From the NCBI GenBank assembly GCA_002717145.1, contig PBCP01000101.1, positions 1 through 52,822 on the forward strand: 52,822 nucleotides of DNA, given 5' to 3'. The notes below the pieces were generated by a model that had not been told where the DNA came from, searched no databases, and saw only the letters and a list, made by a program, of their open reading frames with translations. This document shows, piece by piece, positions 34,419-44,491 of this stretch. The stretch comes from Planctomycetaceae bacterium (GTDB lineage Bacteria; Planctomycetota; Planctomycetia; Pirellulales; Pirellulaceae). The translations under genes were made by a program, and so were the position numbers. The first letter of the stretch is position 1. Each line of letters starts with the position of its first letter.

Positions 34419-35801
34419 TTAGCTGAGAATGTCATGGACGACTTCGCCGTGAATGTCTGTTAATCGGAAGTCGCGACCAGCATAGCGATAAGTCAGTTTT
34501 GTGTGGTCCAGCCCGAGTTGGTGTAGCAACGTTGCATGGAGGTCATGGAAATGTACTTTGTTTTCAACAGCATAATATCCATACTCATCGGTGGCGCCAT
34601 ATTGTACACCCGGCTTAAAGCCACCTCCTGCGAAGAACATTGTACAGGCATGCGGATTGTGATCCCGGCCGTCTCGCCCGCCTTGAGAAACTGGTGTACG
34701 CCCGAATTCACCTCCCCACCAAACAATGGTGTCTTCAAGCAATCCTCGTTGCTTTAAGTCGGTAAGTAAAGCGGCTATCGGTTGATCGACTTCCATCGCA
34801 TTGTTTCGATGACCACCATTAAGACCGCCATGTTGATCCCATTTGTAGCTATGGGAAAGCTGGATAAATCGAACTCCTGCTTCGGCGAATCGACGAGCCA
34901 TCAGGCACTGTAACCCGAAATCTTTCGTGGGGCCGTTGTTGATTCCGTACATCTCCAGCGTTTCGGCGGTCTCTGTGGAGATGTCCTGTAGTTCCGGCGC
35001 CTGCGTTTGCAGTCTAAATGCCAGCTCAAACGACTTAATCCGAGATTCCAGTTCCGAGTCGGGGCCGGTTGCTTCGAGATGCTTTCTGTTGATGTCTTTC
35101 AACATCCTCTGTTCTAATTGCTGGATTGCAGTTGGGGTTGCTCCCTGGATGAAAGGGATCTTTGCGTTTTCACTTGCTGTTCCTGCGTTCCCGATTGGAG
35201 TTCCCTGATAAAGCGCAGGTAGAAAGACACTTCCCCAATTATTTGCGCCGCCATGGGTCAATGAAGGGCAGACCGTGATATAGCAGGGAAGATTCTGATT
35301 CTCGTTGCCCAGTCCGTAACCCAGCCAACTACCCATGCTTGGCCGAATAAAGGTGTCGCTGCCAGTATGCAGCTCCAGTAGGGCTGCACCGTGACGAGAA
35401 TTCGACCCGTGAACGGATTTTACGAAAGTCAGGTCATCGACGTGTTGAGCAATATGAGGAAAAATCTCACTGACCCACATGCCGGATTTACCGTGTTGCT
35501 GGAATTTGAAGGGAGACTTTAGGAGGTTGCCAGTCGCCCCGGAAACAACCCTTGGTTTAGCAAACGGAACCGGCTTGTCGTCGTCTTTCTCAAGCTGCGG
35601 TTTGTAGTCAAACGTGTCGATCTGGCTTGGTCCTCCATGCATGAACAGGAAGATGATGCGTTTGGCTCGGGCTGGAAAATGAGGTTGACGGGCAATCAGA
35701 TTCGGCTCCTCGGCCCTTATACTTTGCTCCATCAGTCCAGCCAGCGCCAGAGAACCGAATCCCACCGCGGTATTTTTTAGTAGTTGTCTTCTGGTTTGCA
35801 T
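34419..35801 (-). CDS. DUF1501 domain protein, Tat-exported, PSD1 partner
   Basis: 460-residue DUF1501 protein from the ATG at 35801, where the Tat-like leader QTRRQLLKNTAVGFGSLALAG begins. The longer open frame from 35870 would overlap the PSD1 gene and hide the leader. Motifs: FLFMHGGPSQIDTFDYKP, GSNSRHGAALLELHTG, CLMARRFAEAGVRFIQL, WGGEFGRTPVSQGGRDGRDHNPHACTMFFAGGG and YGATDEYGYYAVEN. It begins 23 bp after the end of the PSD1 gene (35825-39196), the usual pair. It resembles the DUF1501 at 10360-11796 most closely, so these two PSD1-DUF1501 pairs are probably paralogous. Function unknown. Confidence 0.92.
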   Translation of the reverse strand: MQTRRQLLKNTAVGFGSLALAGLMEQSIRAEEPNLIARQPHFPARAKRIIFLFMHGGPSQIDTFDYKPQLEKDDDKPVPFAKPRVVSGATGNLLKSPFKFQQHGKSGMWVSEIFPHIAQHVDDLTFVKSVHGSNSRHGAALLELHTGSDTFIRPSMGSWLGYGLGNENQNLPCYITVCPSLTHGGANNWGSVFLPALYQGTPIGNAGTASENAKIPFIQGATPTAIQQLEQRMLKDINRKHLEATGPDSELESRIKSFELAFRLQTQAPELQDISTETAETLEMYGINNGPTKDFGLQCLMARRFAEAGVRFIQLSHSYKWDQHGGLNGGHRNNAMEVDQPIAALLTDLKQRGLLEDTIVWWGGEFGRTPVSQGGRDGRDHNPHACTMFFAGGGFKPGVQYGATDEYGYYAVENKVHFHDLHATLLHQLGLDHTKLTYRYAGRDFRLTDIHGEVVHDILS

Positions 35802-35824
35802 GAGACTTGTTGTTTGGTTTCGAG

Positions 35825-38800
35825 TTATTCGACGTAAAAGAATTCGTTGGTTGATAGTAGAACCCGGCATAAACTTTGCCAGGCTGCCAGTTCCGCATCC
35901 TCAGTGGCCATACCGGCAGCCGTGGCTGTAACAGTGACTTGTTGGGTGTATTCCTGCGCATTTGCAATTTCATGCTCATTTGGCTGACGCCCCATGATGA
36001 TTGAATAAGCTCGGTTAATCCTTTCACTGCCATTCAGGGCAGTGAGTCGAGTGGCGAGTTCAGAGGTGGCTTCGTCAACCAACGAGCTGTTCATCATGAA
36101 GAGAGCTTGCGGCGCGACTGTGGTTGTATTGCGATCTCCGTTTGAGACGGCAGGGTCAGGAAAATCCAACGCCTGAAGGACTTCGTAGACCGAGCTTCGG
36201 ACAACAGGCAGATAAACGCTTCTGCGATAATTATCAAATTCATCGGTGATGTTGGTGTTGGAGCCAGTCACGTATGCTCTGTTTTTAACCTTCAGTAAGG
36301 TACCACCCATGCTGTTGTCGAGACCAGGGCCCAAAGCAAGAACACTATCTCGCACTTCCTCGCCGGTTAATCTGCGGCGGTTGAATCGCCATAAAAGCGT
36401 GTTTTCTGGGTCGGTGGCGTTCCCCTCTTCGCTGTACGACGTGCTCATTTGGTATGTTGAAGAAAGCATGATCTGACGATGAAGTTGTTTCAGTGAACCA
36501 CCATTGTCAGCCAATTCGAGGGCTAGGTAGTCAAGCAATTCAGGATGAGTGGGCAAGTCGCCAAGTGTGCCAAAGTTGTCCACGCTGGAAACAATTCCCC
36601 GGCCGAAGTGCCATCGCCAAAGCCGGTTGACCATGACGCGATTCACCAATGGGTGGGTTGGTTTGGCAAGCCAGTTTGCCAATTCCAGGCGTCCACTCTG
36701 TCCTCCGGCGATTGCCTCCTGGTCGGATCCTTCAATGATCTGTAGCATGCGTCGTGGCACGGTTTGACCAAGCGTGATGTGACTGCCACGAATGTGGATT
36801 TTGATATCTTCTGTCATTCCTTCGGTCACGCCCATGGCAACTTCAAAGACTGGTTTTTGAGAATCGAGTAAACCTATTTGAGAAGTGAGTGCCTTGCGTT
36901 GCTGTGCCAATTCAGATGGATACGCTGTGACCGGTATCGGATTAGGAATAGACGTTGGAAAATCTGTCCGCGAGATTTCTTCAAAAACCTCTTTGTAGAC
37001 GGCTTTAGCTTCGTCGTCCAGGTTTTCATTTGCATGGTGACTGTCCACAATTAAACGGCGGTACAATACGGCGACTTCTTCGAGTGTTGCTGGAGGTGAT
37101 TCCGCAAAAATTGCCTTAAGGACGGGAGGAGCATTGGCGCCGATGCCCTGATCGGTCTGTAGTTGTTGGAGAACCGGGGCTGCCTCTTTTGCAAATTCAG
37201 CGTCGTCAAGGCTTGCCAGAGCGAACCATATTGCAAACAGCGGATTCGTTTTTAGTTTGGGTTCTGAGAGGCTGCGTAAATACGCAAGCCATGAGCTTAG
37301 GAACGCTTTGTTGATGTTATAACTTCGTCCATAAGTGGTCAAACTCGGTGGTGCATCAGTTTCAAACGGCCACACTCCATTCTCAGGTTGTAAGACGAGA
37401 GCGAATTTGTCAATATGAGGATAAACCTTCGGCGAGTCCAACGTGAGTACATGTTTACCGGCATCTAATTCCATTTCTACTTCGGCGACCCACGTTTGGG
37501 TGTCCGGGAACCACGACCCGGTAACCTTGCCAAGAACGTTTTGAGCAATCATCCTGCCGTCGAGTTTGATACCGATAGAGCGAGAGTCCTTCGCAGCATA
37601 GCGAATCTCAAGGCTGTAGGTGCCGGGCGTTTCCACGATAATCTCATAGTCCGCAAAGCCCCCTTCTCCTCCGCTACCCACGATGCCGATTTCCTTGCCA
37701 TAGCTGGCACTGAGAATACTCAGGGTCGTTCGGTGAGCCGCTTCAGCCTCAATTGCCAGATAGCCATTTTTTAGTTCGAACGGAGCGTCCTGTTTTTTGT
37801 GGACCGTAATACCGCTGGCGGCGATTGCATCGTCGAGGCTGCCTATCGCGTGCGTCGCTAAAAGATAACGGTCAGCGCGGTGGTGCAACTCCTGTTTTAC
37901 CAGATCCTTGACGCTGGCATCGAGCTTGTTCTGTTCAGCTTTTGCCGCGGCTATTTCTTTATTTAATTTTTCCAGTTCCGCATTCTTATCCGGAGATAAC
38001 AGCGGTTGTTCGAACCAGTCTGCCACGACATTATAGTTTTCCATCGACTTCGTGCTCTTGAAAATACCAGCAAGTGCATAGTAGTCCGCCGTTGGGATCG
38101 GATCGAATTTGTGGTCATGGCAGCGAGCACACCCGAGTGTGAGCCCCATAAATGCCTGGCCAAGTGTAGTTACCTGTTCATCGATGATGTCCATTTGCAT
38201 TTTAACGGGATCATCTTCTGCCAGCATTTTGGGACCAATCGCCAGAAAACCAGTTGCCCGCAATCGATCCTCGGCAGCTAGTCGATCTGCCGGGACAGGC
38301 ATTAAGTCCCCAGCTATCTGTTCTTTAATAAACTCCCCATAAGATTTGTCTTGATTCATCGAGCGAATGACATAATCCCGATACTGGTATGCAAATTCAT
38401 AGGAAAGGTTTTCGTCTAAACCGTTGGAATCTGCATAACGTGCGACATCCAGCCAATGTCGGCCCCAGCGTTCGCCATACCGAGGTGAACTTAGCAGGCG
38501 ATCTATGAGGTTGCTATAAGCATCCGGACGGTCATCCGCAAGGAAGGCTGCGATTTCAGTTGGCGTTGGTGGGAGTCCTGTAAGATCGAAGGTTGCACGC
38601 CGTATAAGAATACGTTTGTTCGCTTGAGACGAAGGAGGCAACCCTGCTTTCTCCAATCTGGCAAGAATGAAATAATCGATTGGCGTTTGAGCCCACGCCG
38701 TGTTCTCTACTGTCGGAAGTTCCGGGCGTACTGGCGGTTGATAGGCCCAGTAATTCTGTTGCTCTTGGGAGAATTCCGCTTTCAATGCATCAGAACTCTG

Positions 38801-39196
38801 GCCAATATTGGCCACAACATCATCTTCCTTTGGCCACGGTAACCCGATTTCAACCCATCGAGTGAAGTCAATGACTTGTGCACTCGTTAACTTCTCCTTC
38901 GGAGGCATTTTGAGAAATTCGTCATGCTTGATGGCGCTGATTAGCAGACTCTCTGTTGGCTTGCCGGGTTTTACAGCGGGCCCGAATTCTCCGCCTTTGA
39001 GAAATGCCTCGCGAAATTCCACGCTAAAGCGACTTTCAGGATCTTCGCCTGAATGGCAATCCTGACAATTTGTAATCAGTACGGGACGGATTTTAGTCTC
39101 AAAGAACGCGATATCTTCAGCACTAAACTGTTCCTCGGCAGTCAGGCTGGTGGTTGCAAACAGGGCGCAGGCGATAGCAAAGAGTCTATGAGTCAT
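35825..39196 (-). CDS. PSD1-type protein: cytochrome C, DUF1549, carbohydrate-binding-like insert, DUF1553
   Basis: Exported protein of about 1123 residues. I start it at the ATG 39196 (MTHRLFAIACALFATTSLTA signal peptide); the ATG at 39205 is equally possible, and the frame is open to 39250. The planctomycete cytochrome C domain carries CQDCH (C44, C47, H48). DUF1549 has GERWGRHWLDVARYADSNG and a second haem motif in CARCHDHKFDP. About 130 residues in the middle (LAIEAEAAHRTTL to HIDKFALVL) have the look of a CBM6/CBM35-like beta-sandwich. DUF1553 closes the protein (NRVMVNRLWRWHFGRG to LLSTNEFFYVE). The carbohydrate-binding insert suggests surface attachment to, or sensing of, a glycan (inference). 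It lies 136 bp downstream of the redoxin gene and is paired with the next DUF1501. Confidence 0.9.
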   Translation of the reverse strand: MTHRLFAIACALFATTSLTAEEQFSAEDIAFFETKIRPVLITNCQDCHSGEDPESRFSVEFREAFLKGGEFGPAVKPGKPTESLLISAIKHDEFLKMPPKEKLTSAQVIDFTRWVEIGLPWPKEDDVVANIGQSSDALKAEFSQEQQNYWAYQPPVRPELPTVENTAWAQTPIDYFILARLEKAGLPPSSQANKRILIRRATFDLTGLPPTPTEIAAFLADDRPDAYSNLIDRLLSSPRYGERWGRHWLDVARYADSNGLDENLSYEFAYQYRDYVIRSMNQDKSYGEFIKEQIAGDLMPVPADRLAAEDRLRATGFLAIGPKMLAEDDPVKMQMDIIDEQVTTLGQAFMGLTLGCARCHDHKFDPIPTADYYALAGIFKSTKSMENYNVVADWFEQPLLSPDKNAELEKLNKEIAAAKAEQNKLDASVKDLVKQELHHRADRYLLATHAIGSLDDAIAASGITVHKKQDAPFELKNGYLAIEAEAAHRTTLSILSASYGKEIGIVGSGGEGGFADYEIIVETPGTYSLEIRYAAKDSRSIGIKLDGRMIAQNVLGKVTGSWFPDTQTWVAEVEMELDAGKHVLTLDSPKVYPHIDKFALVLQPENGVWPFETDAPPSLTTYGRSYNINKAFLSSWLAYLRSLSEPKLKTNPLFAIWFALASLDDAEFAKEAAPVLQQLQTDQGIGANAPPVLKAIFAESPPATLEEVAVLYRRLIVDSHHANENLDDEAKAVYKEVFEEISRTDFPTSIPNPIPVTAYPSELAQQRKALTSQIGLLDSQKPVFEVAMGVTEGMTEDIKIHIRGSHITLGQTVPRRMLQIIEGSDQEAIAGGQSGRLELANWLAKPTHPLVNRVMVNRLWRWHFGRGIVSSVDNFGTLGDLPTHPELLDYLALELADNGGSLKQLHRQIMLSSTYQMSTSYSEEGNATDPENTLLWRFNRRRLTGEEVRDSVLALGPGLDNSMGGTLLKVKNRAYVTGSNTNITDEFDNYRRSVYLPVVRSSVYEVLQALDFPDPAVSNGDRNTTTVAPQALFMMNSSLVDEATSELATRLTALNGSERINRAYSIIMGRQPNEHEIANAQEYTQQVTVTATAAGMATEDAELAAWQSLCRVLLSTNEFFYVE

Positions 39197-39331
39197 AACT
39201 AGCATTATAGTCGACCACCGATTGTCATTCGCCCTCAATTCGAGGTGCATGCGGATTCGGTTGAATCTCTAACTCAGGTCAGCCCCATCTAAATCGAACC
39301 CCTTTGATAAAGAGAGCGGCTGCAGGGAGGT

Positions 39332-41059
39332 TTATTTTCTGGCAGGAATAAGTGTGTAAAACCCGATCATCATTTCCTCCCACGTTTGATCGCCCCATGT
39401 TACCCATTTCGTAGGTTCGGGATTAGCGGGATTGTCTTGCGAGTTATCAAAGTGAGCTGTGCATTCGATTACCGTACCCTTGGGTAGGTATACGGGGTCG
39501 GCAAACCGGTATTCGTGTTGCCAGTTAAAGTCATAGAATGGCACACTTAACAGCGTCCGCTCTGTACCATCAGGGAATTTCGCCTGATATTTAAAGTCTT
39601 TTCCTCGCACATGCATATGAGGCATTAAAGCAAGGAGTTCCGAATCCGATTTGATCGTTCGTTTCGCAACCACCTGATGCCTGGAAGCAGCTGGAGGAAT
39701 TCTGAACGAAAAATTTAAGGCTGCATCCTGGCGTGCAACATGTTTTGGGGGCTCCGGACAGAACTTCACGGCAAATTCGCTTCGGTCTAATTCCGGCTTG
39801 CCCGTGGGAGTGTAATGGAGTTGCCAGACCAGTTCATTTCCTGCTGGTAACTTAATACCGACTCCTTTAGGAAACATCGTAGGTTCTTCTCCGGGGGCAA
39901 ATCCTCCAAGACTCTCAAGCCGGCGTGTTTGCGTACTACCTTTGGGGCGATGGTAGACGATGATATGGTGAACAGCCTTCCAGTTACCTGGCCGCGCTTC
40001 AGCTGCCTGAATCCAAACATCTTTGTCAAAGTTTGTTGGGGTCACGAAGTACTGGTATGCAACCGTCCCACTTGCTTTGACTTTATAGGTAGTAGGCATC
40101 TGGAACACGTGGTCCGGTTCGCCAATTTGCCAGCCGTCTGAGTATTCAGGATTCGCGGGTATTTGTTCTTCATCACCTTTGGGCATGCCTGCGTCAATCC
40201 AGCTAGTCAGTATGGATATCTCTTTAGGGCTCATGTGAAGTGCGTTTTCAAATTTACCGAATCTGGGGTCTGCGTTCCACGGTGGCATGCGTCGCGTCAG
40301 AACCGTTTCTTTAATCATTTCAGACCAGTTCCGGGCATCCTCGTACGTCAATAATGAAAACGGGGCGGCTGTATTATCTCGATGACAGTTTTGACATCGA
40401 GACTGAATGATTTTTGCAATGTGACTTGCGTAAGTGACTTTCGTCGTACTGTCGGTTGAGGATTTGCGAGTGATTAGGCAGCCTTCAGGATCCGTAACCG
40501 CGACTGCAGGTTGCTTGCCGTCGATCAATTGCTTTAAGGCTTCTTCCAGATCTGCCCTTCGGGCTTCTTCCCGCTTAAATCGATAACCAATGCGATCGTC
40601 AATTCGACCGACATATCTGATCTGGCGACGACGATCCAGAATAAATGCTTCGGGAGTACGCGTTGCTCCAAGGATATCCAGAGCGACCTGATCTTTATCG
40701 ATGAGCACAGGAATCCTCAGCTTGTACTCCAATGCGTGTTTCTTAATTTCGTCAGGTGAGTCCGCCAGATTGGAATTGATTACCGTAAACTTGACGTTAT
40801 GCTGAGCATATTTTTTACTTAATTCGTTCAGTTGTGGAATGTAGCTGTTGCCGATGGGACATTCCGTTCCCAAAAATACGAGAACGATAAAATCGACATC
40901 GGGGAAATCCGCCAGAGCAATTTCCCTGCCCGTAATTGATGGCAAGACAATATTTGGTATTTGGCGTCCAAGCAGGTCTGCTCGGGACGATTCGCTGCCT
41001 TGAGCCGTTAGCAGTGGAAAACAAATTAGAACTGTCAGTGAAACAATCAGGAGTCTCAT
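39332..41059 (-). CDS. Redoxin-cytochrome-ascorbate-monooxygenase-like fusion protein
   Basis: 575 residues from the ATG at 41059, which has GAAGG 8 nt upstream and opens a signal peptide (RLLIVSLTVLICFPLL). The frame is open to 41086. Domains in order: an AhpC/TSA-type redoxin domain (about 30-180) with a single active-site cysteine in GTECPIGNSY (C67); a cytochrome-like segment with CQNCH (C222, C225, H226) and MPPW; then two beta-sandwich halves of the copper type II ascorbate-dependent monooxygenase kind, with histidine clusters VHHIIVYH and MPHMHVRGKDF. Redoxin, haem and copper-type sites in one exported chain suggest an electron-transfer enzyme. Fusions of this kind are common in planctomycetes, but their substrate is unknown. 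It is a member of the eight-gene minus-strand run. Confidence 0.87.
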   Translation of the reverse strand: MRLLIVSLTVLICFPLLTAQGSESSRADLLGRQIPNIVLPSITGREIALADFPDVDFIVLVFLGTECPIGNSYIPQLNELSKKYAQHNVKFTVINSNLADSPDEIKKHALEYKLRIPVLIDKDQVALDILGATRTPEAFILDRRRQIRYVGRIDDRIGYRFKREEARRADLEEALKQLIDGKQPAVAVTDPEGCLITRKSSTDSTTKVTYASHIAKIIQSRCQNCHRDNTAAPFSLLTYEDARNWSEMIKETVLTRRMPPWNADPRFGKFENALHMSPKEISILTSWIDAGMPKGDEEQIPANPEYSDGWQIGEPDHVFQMPTTYKVKASGTVAYQYFVTPTNFDKDVWIQAAEARPGNWKAVHHIIVYHRPKGSTQTRRLESLGGFAPGEEPTMFPKGVGIKLPAGNELVWQLHYTPTGKPELDRSEFAVKFCPEPPKHVARQDAALNFSFRIPPAASRHQVVAKRTIKSDSELLALMPHMHVRGKDFKYQAKFPDGTERTLLSVPFYDFNWQHEYRFADPVYLPKGTVIECTAHFDNSQDNPANPEPTKWVTWGDQTWEEMMIGFYTLIPARK

Positions 41060-41110
41060 AGTATGGGCCTTCGGCGACGAATGCATTTGTAAGTTGTGGT
41101 TTGAAGACGA

Positions 41111-42202
41111 CTATTTATCAGGTAATAGTCTCGATTGATGGTCAATTTTCATTTTCACTCCGTCCCCTTCCAGAGTGGCATCCCACGAATCGTTGTTTCT
41201 AGTCGTCATGTGGAAATGGTGACTTTTAAACATGGAAGTAATTTCGTCGTGCAGTCCCATTTCCTTGAGGGATTTATACAGACGTTGTTCGCTGCGATGC
41301 AAGGCCTTTTGTGTATGGTAGATCGTCATCAATGCATCACGAACCTTTAAAGTTGGGTCTGTTGGCATTTCGCCGTCGAATTGCTTTGCTTTGGTGAACC
41401 AGACGTAACCCCAACGTTCCGGTCGATGCATATCAATAATTCCCTGCGGGGACCATACCCAGTTATCCTCTCGTATGTCTTTAACCTTTTGGTACTTTCC
41501 GTCCACGACTTCGTGCTTCCATTCAACACGCGAGAAATTCATACGCCAGTGATCGCCTTCTTTGGGCGGGGACGATTGATAGGCATACTCATCCAGTACG
41601 GACCATGGTATTGCCACTTCAACGCTCCAAAATTTGTCCCTGTCGGAAGGGTCGTTAAGAGTACCGTTGATGTGGACTGCCGTTTTCAAACCAGGGATTT
41701 CCCAGCTGTTGTCGGCAGGTCCTCCGTCTTTATACGGCTTTTTGAGGAACAAGTCCCAGCCAGTATTCAAAGCGTTCATTTCGAATTCATAGTATTCGTG
41801 ATTGTCACCGTCAGGATCAATGAAAATTTCGATATCGTTGTCGTGAAATATTACGCTGTCATGCTTGGTGAGAGTCCCCCATACATGCGGCTCTTCCATC
41901 AGGCAGCCAAAGTAAAGGTACTTGTGATCCCAGAGCAGCTTGAAGCGAGTATCGAAGCGCGGCTTGGGCTTTACGTCACCTTCGATATCGGAATGAGGTT
42001 CTGACCAACGCCTATGCTTCCAGGCTCGGTCATCGAGCTTGCCGTCGATTTTGATACGGCCCGCAGCTTGAGTAGCTACGTAATTCAGTGGAGTGATCTT
42101 CCGCATCTTTTCCCAGTCTTCTCGAGTGTCAGCCTGAACGGCGGAAAACACTTGAGAAATGAGTGTGAGGCAAAATGCAGTTTTATAAAGACCGTTTGTC
42201 AT
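41111..42202 (-). CDS. Exported CBM9-like carbohydrate-binding protein
   Basis: 363-residue protein with a signal peptide (GLYKTAFCLTLISQVFSAVQA). Most of the chain is one family-9-like carbohydrate-binding domain, the type seen at the C-terminus of xylanases and as free-standing proteins. Motifs: GRIKIDGKLDDRAWKHRRWSEP, RFKLLWDHKYLYFGCLMEEP, NDIEIFIDPDGDNHEYYEFEMNALNTGWDL, AIPWSVLDEYAY and WRMNFSRVEWKH. The aromatic and acidic residues typical of the binding cleft are present. About 90 C-terminal residues are helical and unfamiliar. No catalytic motif is visible. It lies between the redoxin and transglutaminase-esterase genes with 51 and 21 bp gaps, and supports a glycan-related role for the run. 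Confidence 0.87.
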   Translation of the reverse strand: MTNGLYKTAFCLTLISQVFSAVQADTREDWEKMRKITPLNYVATQAAGRIKIDGKLDDRAWKHRRWSEPHSDIEGDVKPKPRFDTRFKLLWDHKYLYFGCLMEEPHVWGTLTKHDSVIFHDNDIEIFIDPDGDNHEYYEFEMNALNTGWDLFLKKPYKDGGPADNSWEIPGLKTAVHINGTLNDPSDRDKFWSVEVAIPWSVLDEYAYQSSPPKEGDHWRMNFSRVEWKHEVVDGKYQKVKDIREDNWVWSPQGIIDMHRPERWGYVWFTKAKQFDGEMPTDPTLKVRDALMTIYHTQKALHRSEQRLYKSLKEMGLHDEITSMFKSHHFHMTTRNNDSWDATLEGDGVKMKIDHQSRLLPDK

Positions 42203-42223
42203 AAATAGACCTGTCGTAGTTGA

Positions 42224-44491
42224 TTAAGACTGAGGGATGTTTATCTCGATTTCAGCACTGAACGTGGAATGGACATCATGGCGTTCCTGGAATGTTCTTT
42301 GAATCGTCGAGGCACTGCGTGAAAGTTTGTCTTTGAACAGCACCTGCCCGTTGTATACGACCGTGACCTTCTTGTTGAAATCAATCATGTCATCATTAAC
42401 TCGGATCAATAGCTGCGCAACGTCACTGTGCTCAATCGTGAATGTTTGGCCATCATGTCTCGCTCGAATGAGTGCTCTGGCTTTGATGTGTTCTTTTCCA
42501 ACAGCCAGCCAGTAGAAGCGGCTGTGAGTGACATCGTCCTGCCGCCAGACAATCAGGTCGGGGGTCGGATTACGAGTGTGTTCGGCCATCCAGGGGACGG
42601 CAACCTTATCCTCCAGATTCATCCAATGGCCTTTCCCTTCGTGGAGTTTGACAAAGTTGATGTACCCTTCAGGATCGTTTTCGTGCAACTCGGCAAGCAT
42701 CTTTTGCCATTCGGCTGCCTTCTTATTGCGGTTGTATGCTCCGTCTAAGGCTCCCATGTGCAGTGTAAATGGTAAATTGCGCAGTCCGTCCGGTCGGGTT
42801 TCATTGGGATGCCCAGCCATCATTGCGGCGGCTGCCAGACGGTCCGCCATCCGTGGTGCCAGTTGGTAAACACCATCGCCCCCGGCTGAATAGCCCATGA
42901 TGTAAACACGATTTGGATTGACACCTTCAAAGAGAACCATGTTCTCAATCACTCGCTGAAAGAAGCCGTCAATATGCCCCTGATGCCAGAGATTCCAGGT
43001 GTTGGTAGGAGCCCGAGGGACGAAGTAAACCCCCTCTTTGGGATTGTATAGTCGTTTTTGGTTCTCGTACTGTCCGTCGTTTACGGCTGCCGGAGCGCCG
43101 CCGCCGCCATGCATCGAGATGAAAAGGCTGCGACCGTCGGCGGGTTTTTCACCATTAACCTTATACCAAAACGGCATCGTCAGGTCTCCGACATTTAGCA
43201 CTCTTGCGTCGTGTTCCTTTTGCCGAGTTTTCTTTTCTGATTCAGAATATGATTTCCAAAGAGTTTCGATGTGTGCTTTCGCCTCTTTGGCTGATAACGA
43301 ATCTTCGTTGCTCTGGATTTCTGCGATTGAACAGTCAGAGTCACTCGGTTCGGTGGCTTGATCTGAGGCAACGTTAAAGGTGATCAATTGATCTTTGCCT
43401 TCTGCCTTCACCTTGGTTTTGGTACGGTCTCCAATCGTTACAGTGTAAGTGGCTCCCACCGTTAACGGCACACTGACGTGGTCGTTTCGATCAAAGCTTT
43501 CATCATTTGTTTGGCCACGAAAGACTTCCGTGCCACTTGAATCTGTGATAACCAGTGGCAGTTTGATTCGGTCGCTTGAACCTTCTTTAAAGGCCACGAA
43601 CATGACCCGGTCGATTCCTTCTGGCAACTCTTCTTTTAGCCGGGTATAGCGGTCGGTCACATTGACGGCGTAGACATAGCGAGCATCCCAGTCCCAAACC
43701 ATAGGGAAGTGAATAGGAGTCTTTTTGTAGGAAGTTGCGTAGATGGCATGGATAGGGTTGTCACGAACAGCAGTCGCTGCGCGTCCCACAAACCAGCCTT
43801 TATCAAGGTCAGGGCCAGTCGCTTCACAAGCTCCGGTGAAGTGCCACCCGTCATCATAAATTTCAACCCAGCTGTGATTGCCGGATCGGTTAGACCAAAG
43901 TGGCGTGCCAACGAATCTGGCCGGAATGCCAACGGCTCGGCAGGCATCAATCAACACGACGCTCAATCCGGAACACGAGGCGACGCCCTGCTCAATCGAC
44001 TCGCTTGGACTTTGGTCCGGGCGTTTACGTTTGGTGGAGTACTTTACATTTAGTTGTTTGAACACATTATTGTTTAAGATGGCCGCAGCTTCACCAGGTG
44101 TTTTGGCGTCTTTGACCAGAGAAGCGAATCGTTTGAAGAATTCCGAACGCCAGTCTTCACGGGTCTCACTAATACTGGCATAGGGGAGGATGTCATTCAG
44201 AAAGATATCTTTAGGAATTTGGCCATGCCACGGACTTGTTTCCCAAGCCTGATAAGCAAGTTGAACATTCTTCAGTAAGAACTCGGCTTTCAATGAAGCT
44301 AAGTCCCTGTTTGGCATATGCCTTATCAGGAATTCCATTCCCTCCCGTTGGGATGAAGGCACCTTTTTAAGGGCTAATTCCAATTCAGCTCGATTCTCCT
44401 TTGCTCGTTCAAGAGATGCGTCTAATAATAAATCATCTCCGAAAGTTATAGACGACACAAAAATCAGGATGAGAGAGAAAAGGCAACGCAT
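42224..44491 (-). CDS. Transglutaminase-like / esterase fusion protein
   Basis: 755 residues from the ATG at 44491, which begins a signal peptide (RCLFSLILIFVSSITFG). The frame is open to 44608. The N-terminal domain is a transglutaminase-like cysteine protease fold: ASCSGLSVVLIDACRAVGIPAR with Cys173, GNHSWVEIYDDGWH with His206, and an acidic region EATGPDLDKGW. A beta-sandwich linker (about 275-375) follows. The C-terminal half is an alpha/beta hydrolase of the PHB-depolymerase/feruloyl-esterase kind: HGGGG oxyanion motif (from 461), GYSAGGDG with Ser535, Asp583 in LDGAYN and His622 in GKGHWMN. Both active sites look intact. One exported chain could thus cut or modify protein cross-links and esters. 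Whether it acts on a polyester, glycan ester or protein is unknown. Confidence 0.88.
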   Translation of the reverse strand: MRCLFSLILIFVSSITFGDDLLLDASLERAKENRAELELALKKVPSSQREGMEFLIRHMPNRDLASLKAEFLLKNVQLAYQAWETSPWHGQIPKDIFLNDILPYASISETREDWRSEFFKRFASLVKDAKTPGEAAAILNNNVFKQLNVKYSTKRKRPDQSPSESIEQGVASCSGLSVVLIDACRAVGIPARFVGTPLWSNRSGNHSWVEIYDDGWHFTGACEATGPDLDKGWFVGRAATAVRDNPIHAIYATSYKKTPIHFPMVWDWDARYVYAVNVTDRYTRLKEELPEGIDRVMFVAFKEGSSDRIKLPLVITDSSGTEVFRGQTNDESFDRNDHVSVPLTVGATYTVTIGDRTKTKVKAEGKDQLITFNVASDQATEPSDSDCSIAEIQSNEDSLSAKEAKAHIETLWKSYSESEKKTRQKEHDARVLNVGDLTMPFWYKVNGEKPADGRSLFISMHGGGGAPAAVNDGQYENQKRLYNPKEGVYFVPRAPTNTWNLWHQGHIDGFFQRVIENMVLFEGVNPNRVYIMGYSAGGDGVYQLAPRMADRLAAAAMMAGHPNETRPDGLRNLPFTLHMGALDGAYNRNKKAAEWQKMLAELHENDPEGYINFVKLHEGKGHWMNLEDKVAVPWMAEHTRNPTPDLIVWRQDDVTHSRFYWLAVGKEHIKARALIRARHDGQTFTIEHSDVAQLLIRVNDDMIDFNKKVTVVYNGQVLFKDKLSRSASTIQRTFQERHDVHSTFSAEIEINIPQS

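Noticed and set aside
41381-42004. 207-codon open frame on the plus strand inside the CBM9-like gene
   Set aside because: It overlaps a well-supported gene on the other strand, has no recognisable domain and no export or ribosome-binding signal.
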